DNA of 53,925 nt from Chelatococcus sambhunathii (GTDB taxonomy: Bacteria; Pseudomonadota; Alphaproteobacteria; Rhizobiales; Methylopilaceae): the NCBI GenBank assembly GCA_031316315.1, contig JADBEO010000025.1:1-53925 (forward strand). The letters run 5' to 3'. Below, piece after piece: positions 30,565-42,110 of this stretch. Position 1 is the stretch's first letter, and every line of letters begins with the position of its first letter. A program made the position numbers and the translations under genes. The notes under the pieces were generated by a model that was not told the origin of the DNA, searched no databases, and saw only the letters and a list, made by a program, of their open reading frames with translations.

Positions 30565-32841
30565 ATGCGAGGCCAGTATGGCGGCCCGCGCGTGCTTTTG
30601 CGCCGGCTGCGGGAGGTCATGGCGGAGCCGGTCACGGCGCAGGAGCGCCTTGACCGCATCGTCGTTCTGATCGCCGCCAACATGGTGGCCGAGGTCTGCT
30701 CGGTCTACGTGCTGCGCGTCGACGGCGACCTCGAGCTCTACGCGACCGAAGGCCTCAACCGCGAGGCCGTCCACCGCACCACCATGCACAAGGGCGAGGG
30801 CCTCGTAGGCCTCGTCGCGGACGAGGCCGAGCCCGTCAACCTTTCGGACGCGCAGTCGCATCCCGCCTTCGCCTACAAGCCGGAGACGGGCGAGGAGATC
30901 TACCACTCCTTCCTGGGCGTTCCGATCCTGCGCGCCGGCAACACGCTCGGCGTGCTGGTCGTCCAGAACAAGTCGCACCGGACCTATTCCGAGGAGGAGA
31001 TCGAGGCGCTGCAGACCACCGCCATGGTCATCGCGGAGATGATCGCGGGCGGCGAGCTCTCGGGCGCCGGCGACGGGCTCGAGCCGGTCGGGCGGCGGCC
31101 GGCGCACGCCTTCGGCGGCGCGCTGTCGGAGGGCATCGGGCTCGGCCATGTCTGGCTGCACGAGCCGCGCGTGGTAGTGAAGACCTTCATCGCCGAGAAC
31201 ACCGAATCCGAGCTGAAGCGCCTCGACACGGCGCTCGCGAACCTGCGCGCCTCGATCGACGTGCTGATCGACGAGGGCGACGTGGCGCGCGCCGGCGAGC
31301 ATCGCGACGTGCTCGAGGCGTTCCGGATGTTCGCCAACGACCGCGGCTGGGTGCGCCGCCTGCACGAGGCGGTCCAGACCGGCATCACCGCCGAAGCCGC
31401 GGTCGAGCGGGTCCAGTCCGACACGCGCGCGCGCATGCAGCGCCAGACAGATCCTTATCTGCGCGAGCGCTTGCACGATCTCGACGATCTCGCGAACCGC
31501 CTGTTGCGCGAGCTCGTCGCGCCGGGCAAGGGCATGATGACGGACGTGACCGACCTCCCGGACAACGCGATCCTGGTCGCGCGCTCCATGGGGCCCGCCG
31601 CGCTGCTCGACTACGACCGCACCAAGCTGCGCGGGCTCGTGCTCGAGGAAGGTTCGGCCTCGAGCCACGTCGCCATCGTCGCGCGCGCGCTCGGCATCGC
31701 CGCGGTCGGCCAGATCGAGAACGCGACGGGGCTGGTGGAGCCGGGCGACGCCATCATCGTCGACGGCCTTTCGGGCGAGGTGCATGTCCGGCCGACCGCG
31801 GATGTCGAGCGGGCCTATGTCGACAAGGTGCGCTTCCGCGCCCGCCGGCAGGAGCAGTACCGCGCGGTGCGCGACGCGCCCTCGACGACGCGCGACGGCG
31901 AGAAGGTCCAGCTCCTGCTGAACGCCGGCCTTCTGGTCGACCTGCCGCACATCGCCGAGACGGGCGCTGCGGGCGTCGGTCTGTTCCGGACCGAGCTGCA
32001 ATTCATGATCGCCGCTTCGATGCCGAAGACGGCCGCGCAGCAGAAGCTCTACCGCGCCGTGTTGGACGCGGCGGACGGCAAGCCGGTCACCTTCCGCACG
32101 CTCGACGTCGGCGGCGACAAGATCCTGCCCTACATGCGCAACGAGCCCGAGGAGAACCCTGCGCTCGGCTGGCGCGCCATCCGCCTCGGCCTCGATCGGC
32201 CGGCGCTGCTGCGCACCCAGATCCGCGCGCTGCTGAACGCGGGCGGCGGACGCGACCTGCGCATCATGTTCCCGATGGTCGCCTGCGTCTCGGAGTTCGA
32301 CGACGCGCGCGACATCGTCAATCGCGAGCTCGCGCGGCTGGTGAAGCACGGCCATCCGGTGCCGGCCTCGGTGGCGCTCGGGGTGATGATCGAGGTGCCG
32401 TCGCTGCTGTTCCAGCTCGACGAGATTCTCGCCAAGGTCGACTTCGTCTCGGTCGGCTCCAACGACCTGCTGCAGTTCCTGTTCGCGGTCGACCGCGGCA
32501 ACGCGCGCGTGTCCGGTCGGTTCGACACGCTCAGCCCCGCCTTCCTGCGCTCGCTCGCGCGCATCGCCGAGCGGGCCAAGGCGGCGGGCAAGCCGGTGAC
32601 GCTCTGCGGCGAGATGGGTTCGAAGCCGCTCGAGGCGTTGACGCTGATCGGCCTCGGCTACAGGTCGCTCTCAATGTCGCCGGCCTCGATCGGCCCCGTG
32701 AAGGCCGCGCTGCTCGAAGCCGACGCCTCCGAGCTTGCAGATTTCATCAAGCCGCTGGTCGCGCGCGCCGACGGCGCCGCGACGCTGCGGGGCGAGATCG
32801 AGGCCTTCGCCGCCGAGCGGGGTCTGCAGGTCTCGCCATGA
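30565..32841 (+). CDS. ptsP: Phosphoenolpyruvate-protein phosphotransferase PtsP (nitrogen PTS enzyme I)
   Basis: EI-Ntr takes phosphate from phosphoenolpyruvate and starts the regulatory nitrogen PTS cascade to NPr and EIIA-Ntr. The 758-aa product has an N-terminal GAF domain (about 25-165), the HPr-interacting EI N-terminal region (about 180-310), the phosphohistidine swivel with H368 in [15 protein letters not shown], and the PEP-binding TIM barrel (about 440-740) with [27 protein letters not shown] and the catalytic Cys in TLCGEMG. All key residues are present. The next gene, prfA, overlaps by 4 bp. Confidence 0.96.
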   Translation: MRGQYGGPRVLLRRLREVMAEPVTAQERLDRIVVLIAANMVAEVCSVYVLRVDGDLELYATEGLNREAVHRTTMHKGEGLVGLVADEAEPVNLSDAQSHPAFAYKPETGEEIYHSFLGVPILRAGNTLGVLVVQNKSHRTYSEEEIEALQTTAMVIAEMIAGGELSGAGDGLEPVGRRPAHAFGGALSEGIGLGHVWLHEPRVVVKTFIAENTESELKRLDTALANLRASIDVLIDEGDVARAGEHRDVLEAFRMFANDRGWVRRLHEAVQTGITAEAAVERVQSDTRARMQRQTDPYLRERLHDLDDLANRLLRELVAPGKGMMTDVTDLPDNAILVARSMGPAALLDYDRTKLRGLVLEEGSASSHVAIVARALGIAAVGQIENATGLVEPGDAIIVDGLSGEVHVRPTADVERAYVDKVRFRARRQEQYRAVRDAPSTTRDGEKVQLLLNAGLLVDLPHIAETGAAGVGLFRTELQFMIAASMPKTAAQQKLYRAVLDAADGKPVTFRTLDVGGDKILPYMRNEPEENPALGWRAIRLGLDRPALLRTQIRALLNAGGGRDLRIMFPMVACVSEFDDARDIVNRELARLVKHGHPVPASVALGVMIEVPSLLFQLDEILAKVDFVSVGSNDLLQFLFAVDRGNARVSGRFDTLSPAFLRSLARIAERAKAAGKPVTLCGEMGSKPLEALTLIGLGYRSLSMSPASIGPVKAALLEADASELADFIKPLVARADGAATLRGEIEAFAAERGLQVSP

Positions 32842-33923
32842 GCGGAATCATCTCGGCCGACCGGCTCGACGCCGTCGTCGAGCGCTTCGCGCTCGTCGAG
32901 CATGACCTCGGCGCGACGAGCGACGGAGAGACGCTGGCGAGGCTCAGCCGCGAGCGCGCCGAGCTCGAGCCGGTGGTCGAGGCCATCCGGGAGCTGCGCG
33001 CGGCGCAGGCCGAGATCCGCGACCTCGAGGCGATGATCGCGGACGCCGCCACCGATCCGGAGATGCGCGCGCTCGCCGAGGCCGAGAAGCAGGAGGCGGA
33101 GGCGCGCGTCACGTCCCGCGAGGAGCGGCTTCAGGTCGAGCTCCTGCCGAAGGACGAGGCCGACGCGCGCGGCGTGATCCTCGAGGTGCGAGCCGGGACC
33201 GGCGGCGACGAGGCGGCTTTGTTCGCCGGCGACCTGTTCCGCATGTATCAGCGTTTCGCCGACGGGCAGGGCTGGAAAGTCGAGGTGCTGAGCGCGAGCG
33301 AGGGCGCGGTCGGCGGCTTCAAGGAGATCGTGGCGGAGATCGACGGCCGCGGCGCCTTCGGCCGGCTGAAGTTCGAATCCGGCGTGCACCGCGTCCAGCG
33401 CGTGCCGGCGACGGAAGGATCGGGCCGCATCCACACCTCCGCGGCGACGGTGGCCGTGCTGCCGGAGGCGGAGGAGGTCGACGTCGAGCTCGACGACAGC
33501 GAGCTGCGCTTCGACGTGTTCCGCGCCCAGGGCGCGGGCGGACAGCACGTCAACAAGACGGAGTCGGCCGTGCGCGTCACGCATCTGCCGACCGGGATCG
33601 CCGTCGCGGTGCAGGACGAACGCTCGCAGCACCGCAACCGGGCGCGGGCGATCGCGCTGCTGCGCGCCAAGCTCTACGACATCGAGCGCGAGCGGGCGGA
33701 CGTCGCGCGCGCCGACGCGCGCCGGGTGCAGGTCGGCTCGGGGGACCGGTCGGAGCGCATCCGCACCTACAACTTCCCGCAAGGGCGGGTCACCGATCAC
33801 CGCATCGGCCTGACGCTCCACAAGCTCGACTCCGTGCTCGCGGGGGACGCGCTCGGCGAACTGATCGACGCGCTCGCGGCCGAGCAGCGGGCGCGCCTGC
33901 TCGCCGCCCAGGACGCGGCTTGA
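32838..33923 (+). CDS. prfA: Peptide chain release factor 1
   Basis: RF1 reads UAA and UAG and triggers peptide release. The 361-aa product has the stop-codon-reading tripeptide PAT (190-192) in [11 protein letters not shown], and the GGQ motif (234-236) in [15 protein letters not shown] that enters the peptidyl transferase centre, followed by [12 protein letters not shown]. The ATG overlaps the ptsP stop (ATGA), and its own stop overlaps the prmC start (TTGA), so the three are translationally coupled. Confidence 0.97.
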   Translation: MSGIISADRLDAVVERFALVEHDLGATSDGETLARLSRERAELEPVVEAIRELRAAQAEIRDLEAMIADAATDPEMRALAEAEKQEAEARVTSREERLQVELLPKDEADARGVILEVRAGTGGDEAALFAGDLFRMYQRFADGQGWKVEVLSASEGAVGGFKEIVAEIDGRGAFGRLKFESGVHRVQRVPATEGSGRIHTSAATVAVLPEAEEVDVELDDSELRFDVFRAQGAGGQHVNKTESAVRVTHLPTGIAVAVQDERSQHRNRARAIALLRAKLYDIERERADVARADARRVQVGSGDRSERIRTYNFPQGRVTDHRIGLTLHKLDSVLAGDALGELIDALAAEQRARLLAAQDAA

Positions 33924-34777
33924 CGCTCTCGGAGGCGACGCGGGCCGCCGCCCTCGCGCTCGCGCGGGGCGGGGTGGAGACGCCGGAGCTCGACGCGCGG
34001 GTTCTGGCGGCGGAAGCCTTCGGCGTCGGGGCGGCAGAGGCGCTGGTCGGCGCCGGCCGCGCGCCGGCCGGGGGGCTCGACGCGCTCGACGGTTTCGTGG
34101 CTCGCCGTCTGGCCGGCGAACCCGTGGCGCGCATCCTCGGGCGCCGCGAGTTCTGGCGCCTCGACTTCGCCCTCGCGCCGGAGACGCTGGCGCCGCGGCC
34201 GGACACCGAGACGGTGGTTGAGACGGCGCTGTCGTTCGTCGCCGATCGTTCGTCCGCGCTGCGCGTGCTCGATCTCGGGACCGGGTCGGGCTGTATCCTG
34301 CTCGCGCTGCTGACCGAGCTTCCCCAGGCGTTCGGCGTGGGCGTCGACCTCGCGCCGGGCGCTGCTGCGGCGGCGCGGGGGAACGCCGGAAGGCTTGGCC
34401 TCGCCGGCCGCGCCTCCTTCCTCGCCGGGCGATGGGCTGAGGCGCTAAACGGCCCGTTCGATCTTGTCGTCTCGAACCCGCCCTACATCGAAAGCGCCGC
34501 GATCGCGGGCCTCGACCGGGAGGTGCGGCTGCATGATCCCGCGCTCGCGCTCGACGGCGGCGCGGACGGGCTCGACGCCTACCGGGCGATCCTTCGGGAC
34601 CTCCCCCGCCTGCTCGCGCCGGAGGGGGCGGCCGTGCTGGAGCACGGCGCCGGGCAGGGCGAGGCGGTGGCCGCGCTGGCCCGCGGGCATGGTCTCGATG
34701 TCGCTGCGGCGTCAGCCGACCTCGCCGGCGTGCGCCGCGCGCTGGCGGTCCGGCCGGCGGCGGGCGGACGGCGATAG
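33920..34777 (+). CDS. prmC: Release factor glutamine methyltransferase
   Basis: PrmC methylates the GGQ glutamine of RF1 and RF2, which fits its place right after prfA. The 285-aa product begins with a TTG start overlapping the prfA stop, has an Ala-rich helical N-terminal domain with [17 protein letters not shown], the SAM-binding [15 protein letters not shown] (117-131), and the catalytic NPPY (186-189) in [11 protein letters not shown]. Length is typical. Confidence 0.94.
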   Translation: MTLSEATRAAALALARGGVETPELDARVLAAEAFGVGAAEALVGAGRAPAGGLDALDGFVARRLAGEPVARILGRREFWRLDFALAPETLAPRPDTETVVETALSFVADRSSALRVLDLGTGSGCILLALLTELPQAFGVGVDLAPGAAAAARGNAGRLGLAGRASFLAGRWAEALNGPFDLVVSNPPYIESAAIAGLDREVRLHDPALALDGGADGLDAYRAILRDLPRLLAPEGAAVLEHGAGQGEAVAALARGHGLDVAAASADLAGVRRALAVRPAAGGRR

Positions 34778-34789
34778 CGCAAAAAAGCC

Positions 34790-34818
34790 TTGGAATATGT
34801 GGGCGGCGCGTCTATGTT
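34790..34818 (+). promoter_or_regulatory. Candidate sigma-70-type promoter of the DUF4167 gene
   Basis: TTGGAA (34790-34795) and TATGTT (34813-34818) lie 17 nt apart just past prmC. Transcription from here would give a leader of about 305 nt before the DUF4167 ATG. Apart from this and a GCCGG-type hairpin near 34900-34925, I see no gene in 34778-35132. Confidence 0.42.
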
Positions 34819-35132
34819 CCGGGTCGGAATCGTTCAGCGCCAGCCCTCGAAGTCGTTCGGGGAGCGTGAGCGGCGAACGAAAGATTTCAGGGTGAGCCCG
34901 ACGCCGGATTTCCGGCGCGGCGCGCTTTGAAAGATCGACGCAAAGCTTCGATCACGCCGTATCGCCTTGTGGGGGCCTCGCTCCGGCAATGGCGGCCCCG
35001 ACGCGACCGGCCGGTCGCGCTCTCAACGGAGCGCGAGGCGGCTGCGTCGTCCGGGCGACCGGCGCGGGCTCGTCGGTCGAGGGCGGTCCCGAAGGGCCTT
35101 TTACTCCAGAGCGAGCGTAGATTTTGAACCCG

Positions 35133-36044
35133 ATGAGGCAAGGACAGTCGAAGCGCATGCGCGGCCGTGGCCGTGGCGGCGGCGGCGGTAACAGCGGCGG
35201 CGGCAAGGGGCCGAACCCGCTCACGCGTTCATATGAGTCGAACGGCCCCGACGTGAAGATCCGCGGCACTGCCGGGACCATCGCCGACAAGTATGTCCAG
35301 CTGTCGCGCGACGCGCTGCTGTCGGGCGACCCGGTCGGGGCGGAGAACTATCTCCAGCACGCCGAGCACTACTACCGGCTCCTGGCCGCCGCGCAGGCCC
35401 AGTACCAGCCGCACCAGACCTTCGTGCGCGCCGACGCCGACGACTTCAACGACGGCGATTTCGACGGAGAGGGCGACGGCGAACCGGGCGGCGGCTTCCA
35501 GCAGGGCGGCGCGCCGCAGGCGCAGGGCGGCCACCAAAACAACGGCTTCCAGCAGAACCGCGGCCAGCAGAACGGCCGCCATAACGGCTACAACAACGGC
35601 CCGCGCGACAACGGCCCCCGCGATAACGACCAGAACCGGCAGGACCGGGGCGAGCGTCGCGACCGGCAGGAGTTCAGGCGCGACCGCGGCGAGAACGGAC
35701 GTCAGGATCGCGGCGAAGGCGGCGGCGAGGGGCAGGAGCGCAGCGACAAGCCGCAGCGGTTCGATCCATCCGGCGACCAGCCTTCCGTCGGCGAGCTTCC
35801 TGCTTTCATCACCGGGGGCGGCGGATCGCCGGCCCGCGCCGAAGAGGCCAAGCCGTCCGCCGAGAGCGCGCCGGAGGCCGCTGCGCCCGTCGAGGCGGCC
35901 GAGCCGCAGGACGGCGGCGAGGCCCGCGAGGGCGGCGGCACGGGACGTGGGCGTCGCCGGCGTTATGGCCGCAGCCGCTCCGCGGCTCCCGAGGACGCGG
36001 GCGGCGAGGGCGGCCCCGCGCCGGCCGAGCAGGGCTCGGACTGA
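35133..36044 (+). CDS. DUF4167 domain-containing protein with disordered RGG-like tail
   Basis: The 303-aa product has the DUF4167 domain at the N terminus (about 1-90): RQGQSKRMRGRGRGGGGG, then NPLTRSYESNGPDVKIRGT, TIADKYVQLSRDALLSGD and AENYLQHAEHYYRLLAAAQAQ. The rest is a long low-complexity region rich in Gln, Asn, Arg, Gly, Asp and Glu, with RQDRGERRDR-like repeats. Such composition suggests RNA binding, but no function is established. A TTG three codons upstream is possible; ATG 35133 fits the family start MRQGQ. It follows prmC, the usual order in Hyphomicrobiales. Confidence 0.9.
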   Translation: MRQGQSKRMRGRGRGGGGGNSGGGKGPNPLTRSYESNGPDVKIRGTAGTIADKYVQLSRDALLSGDPVGAENYLQHAEHYYRLLAAAQAQYQPHQTFVRADADDFNDGDFDGEGDGEPGGGFQQGGAPQAQGGHQNNGFQQNRGQQNGRHNGYNNGPRDNGPRDNDQNRQDRGERRDRQEFRRDRGENGRQDRGEGGGEGQERSDKPQRFDPSGDQPSVGELPAFITGGGGSPARAEEAKPSAESAPEAAAPVEAAEPQDGGEAREGGGTGRGRRRRYGRSRSAAPEDAGGEGGPAPAEQGSD

Positions 36045-36063
36045 GAAACTCCGGAACGCCGTA

Positions 36064-36097
36064 GAAAAAAGCCGGGGCCTTCGCTCCGGCTTTTTGC
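36064..36097 (+). terminator. Rho-independent terminator after the DUF4167 gene
   Basis: AAAAAAGCCGG and CCGGCTTTTT form a stem over a short loop containing GGCCTTCGCT, followed by more T. It starts 20 nt after the stop codon. Confidence 0.88.
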
Positions 36098-36154
36098 TTT
36101 GGACGCGATCTTGTTTCGGGTCAGGCGCGCGCCAGAAACGTTGCGCGCGATCGG

Positions 36155-37462
36155 TTGGCGGTCACGTACCGACACAGGATCGCCATGGGTTCGATCGGCG
36201 CGCTGACGACGCTGAACTTTCTGATGGCCGACGTGCGGGACGGCCTCGGCCCGTATCTGGCGATCTTCCTTCAGGGTCAGCATTGGTCGCCGGTCGACAT
36301 CGGCCTCGTGCTGACGATCGGCGGGCTCGCCGGGATGATCGCGACGACGCCTATGGGCGCGTTCGTAGATGCGACCCATCGCAAGCGCCTTGTGACGATT
36401 GGCGCGGGGCTCGCCGTCACGGCGGCTTGCTTGGCCATCTACCTGTTTCCGAACTTCTGGATCGTCTCGCTCTCGCAGGTCCTCACAGGCGCGGTCGGCG
36501 CTGTGATCCCGCCGGCGATCGCGGCGATCACGCTTGGCGTCGTCGGGCCTGCCGGCTTCTCGCATCAGATCGGCCGCAACGAGGCGGCGAACCATGGTGG
36601 CAACGTCGTCGCGGCGGTCGCCTGCGCCGGATTCTCCTATCTCGTCGGCATCCAGGCCGTGTTCTTCGTGATGATCGCCATGGCGGTCGGATCGATCGCG
36701 GCGACGCTGGCGATCCGCGAGAGCGACATCGACCACGACATCGCGCGCGGTCTCGACAGCGCGGCCGGGACCGACCACGCAAAATCGGGGCTGGCGGTCC
36801 TGCTGAAAACGCCCTCACTGCTCGTGTTGGGGCTGATCCTGATGCTGTTCCACTTCGGGAACGCCGCGATGCTGCCGTTGGTCGGGCAGCGTATCGAGGC
36901 GCTCCAACTCGGCAACGCCGTGTTCTGGACCTCGGTGGCGGTGATCGTCGCGCAGGCCGTGATGGTTCCGATGGCGCTGCTCGCGGCACGGATCGCCGAG
37001 CGCGTCGGCTACGCGCCGCTGCTGATCGCGGCGCTGATCGCGCTTCCGGTCCGCAGCATCGTGGCCGCCTCGACGCCGCATGCGTGGATCGCGATCCCGG
37101 TCCAGATGCTCGACGGGGTCGGCGCCGGCATTCTCGGCGTCGTCACGCCGGCGCTCGTCGCGCGCATCCTTCGCGGCACGGGACGCTTCAATGTGGGGCT
37201 CGGCGCGGTGATGACGGTGCAGGGCGTTGGCGCCGCGATCAGCCCCTGGGCCGCCGGCAATATGATCCAGTACGGTCAGGACTGGCTCGCGACGCTCGGC
37301 CTCGCGCCGAACCTCAGCGGCTACGGCGTCGCCTTTCTCGGGCTCGGCCTGTCGGCCGTCGTCGCGCTCGCGCTGTTCTTCGCGACGATGCGCCTGCTGC
37401 CGCTGGAACGGGAGGGCGGCCACGTACGCGGCCGGCCAGCCGAGGCGCCCGCCTTGGCGTGA
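36155..37462 (+). CDS. Major facilitator superfamily transporter
   Basis: The 435-aa product has about twelve hydrophobic segments with a central cytoplasmic loop (about 190-215, DIDHDIARGLDSAAG). NFLMADVRDGLGPYLAIFLQ in helix 1 and GMIATTPMGAFVDATHRKRL after helix 2 (a loop 2-3 motif-A variant) support an MFS permease; the ADVRDGLGP feature belongs to an uncharacterised proteobacterial subgroup. Substrate unknown. The start is uncertain: TTG 36155 gives a basic RHR before helix 1, and ATG 36185 ten codons in is the alternative. It converges with the MOSC gene, 3 bp apart. Confidence 0.88.
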   Translation: MAVTYRHRIAMGSIGALTTLNFLMADVRDGLGPYLAIFLQGQHWSPVDIGLVLTIGGLAGMIATTPMGAFVDATHRKRLVTIGAGLAVTAACLAIYLFPNFWIVSLSQVLTGAVGAVIPPAIAAITLGVVGPAGFSHQIGRNEAANHGGNVVAAVACAGFSYLVGIQAVFFVMIAMAVGSIAATLAIRESDIDHDIARGLDSAAGTDHAKSGLAVLLKTPSLLVLGLILMLFHFGNAAMLPLVGQRIEALQLGNAVFWTSVAVIVAQAVMVPMALLAARIAERVGYAPLLIAALIALPVRSIVAASTPHAWIAIPVQMLDGVGAGILGVVTPALVARILRGTGRFNVGLGAVMTVQGVGAAISPWAAGNMIQYGQDWLATLGLAPNLSGYGVAFLGLGLSAVVALALFFATMRLLPLEREGGHVRGRPAEAPALA

Positions 37463-37465
37463 CGG

Positions 37466-38236
37466 CTAAAGCACGCGGATCTCGTCGCCGACCGAGATCG
37501 TCCCACCAGTGAGCGGCTCGGCATAGACGCCGCAGTCGGCGTGGCCGAGGCTCTTCATCAGCGACTTCGGGATGGGAAGATCGCGCGCCGCGGTCTGCGG
37601 ATCGACCTCGGTCGCCGCGCAGCGCACCGTCCTCTGCACGACGCGGAATCGGACCTCGCCGATCTGGACCTCCTTGTCGAGCCAGTCGAGTTCGTCCCAG
37701 GGATCGAAGCCCGAGAAGTCGAGGTTGCCGCGGAAGCGGAGCGGATCCACGGCGGCGCCGACGATGTCCTCCACCCCTGAGACGCTCGCAAGGTTGATCA
37801 GCGAGAGCACGCCTTTCGACGTGTCCGAGAAGGTGTGCCGGCCTGGGGCAGGCAGGACCTTCAGCGGGCCGTTCAGTTCCTCCCCCATGAAATCCGTGAA
37901 CCAGCGCTCGGCGTCGGCCCGGCCGTCGGCGCTCGATAGGTCCGCCGAAAGGGCCGTCTCGCCGTCGAGCTCCACGGACAGCGTCGAAGCCTCGTGATCA
38001 AAGCGGCTGCGCAAACGGGCGAGGCGCGCGTTGCGCATCAGGCAGAGAAAGCGGGTCTTCGGCAGCTTGGCCGGATTCTCGGCATCGAAGCCCGACGGCC
38101 CGTTCTCGATCGCGTAAATGCGGTCTCCGACGATCTGGCGGCCGGGTTCGACCGAAACGCTGTCGAGCGGCTCCGGCGACAGGCCCTTGACCGGGAACCG
38201 CCGAAGCGCGGCGACGCGGCCGCGGGAGTTGCTCAT
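37466..38236 (-). CDS. MOSC domain-containing protein
   Basis: The 256-aa product has an N-terminal MOSC beta-barrel (RRFPVKGLSPEPLDSVSVEPGR, GDRIYAIEN) and the C-terminal MOSC domain with FRGNLDFSGFDPWDELDW, RTVRCAATEVDP (a conserved Cys, C-x near 210) and CGVYAEPLTGG. MOSC proteins bind molybdenum cofactor through the conserved Cys and act as sulfur carriers or reductases of N-hydroxylated compounds. ATG 38236 gives the family N terminus; the frame is open much further upstream. It is divergent from clpB. Confidence 0.88.
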   Translation of the reverse strand: MSNSRGRVAALRRFPVKGLSPEPLDSVSVEPGRQIVGDRIYAIENGPSGFDAENPAKLPKTRFLCLMRNARLARLRSRFDHEASTLSVELDGETALSADLSSADGRADAERWFTDFMGEELNGPLKVLPAPGRHTFSDTSKGVLSLINLASVSGVEDIVGAAVDPLRFRGNLDFSGFDPWDELDWLDKEVQIGEVRFRVVQRTVRCAATEVDPQTAARDLPIPKSLMKSLGHADCGVYAEPLTGGTISVGDEIRVL

Positions 38237-38398
38237 CTGACCTGATCCTGCGCTCGGAGCGGCGAGGCGCCACCTTGGACCGGCCGCGTCGGGACCGCCA
38301 CCGGTCACTCCGCCGCGCCGGTTCCGGGAGCGCCGGACGACCGACGGACGAACGCGGCTCCCGCGCGAAAATCTTGCGCAAGAGACGTCGCGTTCCCT

Positions 38399-38431
38399 CT
38401 TTCGAGAGACTGACCTCACGCCCATATCCTT
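38399..38431 (+). promoter_or_regulatory. Candidate sigma-32 promoter of clpB
   Basis: CTTTCG (38399-38404) and CCCATAT (38421-38427) are 16 nt apart; the -10 matches the heat-shock consensus fully and the -35 partly. The 11 bp CCCATATCCTT also occur upstream of the Bax-inhibitor gene at 21180-21190. It would give a leader of about 140 nt. The rest of the 340-bp gap 38237-38576 shows nothing else I can name. Confidence 0.48.
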
Positions 38432-38576
38432 CCGGAGGTCGCCGCGATGGGGCCTCCGCCGGACCGTCCGGTCCGGCAAGTCGTGTTGAGGCGCCGAACG
38501 GGGTCCACCAGGAGTCTCGGCCGCGGAGGCCCGCAAGGGCAGCGGCGTAGGTCGGCGCGCTCGGAAGGAGACGCGC

Positions 38577-41177
<2,601 letters not shown>

Positions 41178-41220
41178 TCACAATGTGCGAAGGTCCGTCA
41201 GGAGCAACGTAGGGCCCAGC

Positions 41221-41316
41221 GTCATTCCGGGCTTGTCCCGGAATCCATTGCCGCGAAGTTCTCGATAGTTTGGGGTCGTCAGCGGGAATGGGTCCCGGCA
41301 CTTCGGCCGGGACGAC
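41221..41316. repeat. Composite palindromic repeat downstream of clpB
   Basis: A left unit (41221-41250, GTCATTCCGGG...CCCGGAATCCATTG) and an inverted right unit (41285-41316, GGAATGGGTCCCGGC...GCCGGGACGAC) flank about 35 nt. A composite of the same layout and size occurs at 52897-52996, and the left unit is related to 3387-3417. BIME-like. Confidence 0.75.
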
Positions 41317-41365
41317 GGTCGCTGATCTCGGCTCGGCCTCTGATCACCCTGTTCTACGCATCTTT

Positions 41366-41394
41366 CGGCCTTCCCGCAGCGCGCGGGGAGGCCG
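41366..41394. terminator. Hairpin terminator between clpB and padR
   Basis: CGGCCTTCCC and GGGGAGGCCG form a stem over about 9 nt, followed by GTTT on the plus side and preceded by AAAGA on the reverse side. It sits 7 bp from the padR-like stop and can serve both convergent genes. Confidence 0.65.
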
Positions 41395-41401
41395 TTTCAT
41401 T

Positions 41402-42010
41402 TCAGAGATCCCGCAGGTCTCGGGCGGCGCGGTTGAGAATCTCCCGCGCCTTGGCGGCCTGCTCGCCTGTCAGCCGGCCGTCGCGCAGCTTCTCGAACAG
41501 AACGCGCCTCAGGTCCGAGATTACTTCGCCGAGCGCCACGTCGCCGAGCGCGTCGGAGGTCTCGTCGAGCTGGGCGTTGATCTTGTCGAGCTCCGCGCGG
41601 TTCTCCTCGAGATAGGCGCGGCCGGCGTCGGTGATCGAATAGAGCCGCTTGTTGCCCTGCGTCTCCGAGACGGCGAGGTCGGCGTCCTCCATCATCTGCA
41701 GCATCGGATAGATCGAGCCGGGGCTCGGGGAGTAGGTCCCCCGGAAGCGGGCCTCGAGCGCCTTGATGACGTCGTAGCCGTGGCGAGGGGCCTCCGCGAG
41801 CAGGCCAAGCACGACGAGGCGCAGAGCGCCCGCGTCGAACATTCGGCCGCCGCCGCCGCGCCCGAACGGTCCGCCGCCGAACGGTCCGCCGCGATGGCGC
41901 CCGAACGGTCCGCCGCGGAAGCGAGAGCCGCAGGCTCTGTCCCCGTGATCCGACGACGCGAACCAGGGACGGCGGCCCCAATGGCCGAAGGGTATGGCGT
42001 GACTGGACAT
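41402..42010 (-). CDS. PadR-family transcriptional regulator, YqjI-like
   Basis: The 202-aa product has a winged-helix PadR domain (about 57-135): MFDAGALRLVVLGLLAEAPRHGYDVIKALE, then YSPSPGSIYPMLQMMEDADL and KRLYSITDAGRAYLEENR, followed by a C-terminal dimerisation helix ending REILNRAARDLRDL. The first 56 residues form an extra segment with GPFG repeats, four or five His and one Cys. Escherichia coli YqjI, a nickel-responsive regulator of iron homeostasis, has the same layout with a His/Cys-rich extension. GGAGAG precedes ATG 42010. Two perfect inverted repeats upstream are probable operators. Confidence 0.88.
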   Translation of the reverse strand: MSSHAIPFGHWGRRPWFASSDHGDRACGSRFRGGPFGRHRGGPFGGGPFGRGGGGRMFDAGALRLVVLGLLAEAPRHGYDVIKALEARFRGTYSPSPGSIYPMLQMMEDADLAVSETQGNKRLYSITDAGRAYLEENRAELDKINAQLDETSDALGDVALGEVISDLRRVLFEKLRDGRLTGEQAAKAREILNRAARDLRDL

Positions 42011-42022
42011 GATCGTCTCTCC

Positions 42023-42066
42023 AGATAGGTCTTTCATTCGACCTATCTAACAAACGATATATCGTT
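42023..42066. promoter_or_regulatory. Probable PadR operators: two inverted repeats
   Basis: AGATAGGT-N10-ACCTATCT (42023-42048) is a perfect 8-bp inverted repeat. AACGATATATCGTT (42053-42066) is a perfect 14-bp palindrome beginning 5 bp further on. Both lie within 60 bp upstream of the regulator start, in a short AT-rich patch. PadR proteins commonly repress themselves at such sites; ATATATCG-type palindromes are typical. Confidence 0.65.
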
Positions 42067-42110
42067 CTGCAAGGCGCGCGTTCGGTTCTCGCGCCGAACG
42101 GGCGTGAGGC

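Noticed and set aside
30031-32355. 774-codon open frame antisense to lysC and ptsP
   Set aside because: Covers two clear genes; composition is typical of GC-rich shadow frames.
41840-41900. GGTCCGCCGCC-like short repeats as a possible CRISPR or satellite
   Set aside because: They are inside the PadR coding region and encode the GPFG repeats; spacing is a few codons and there are no spacers.
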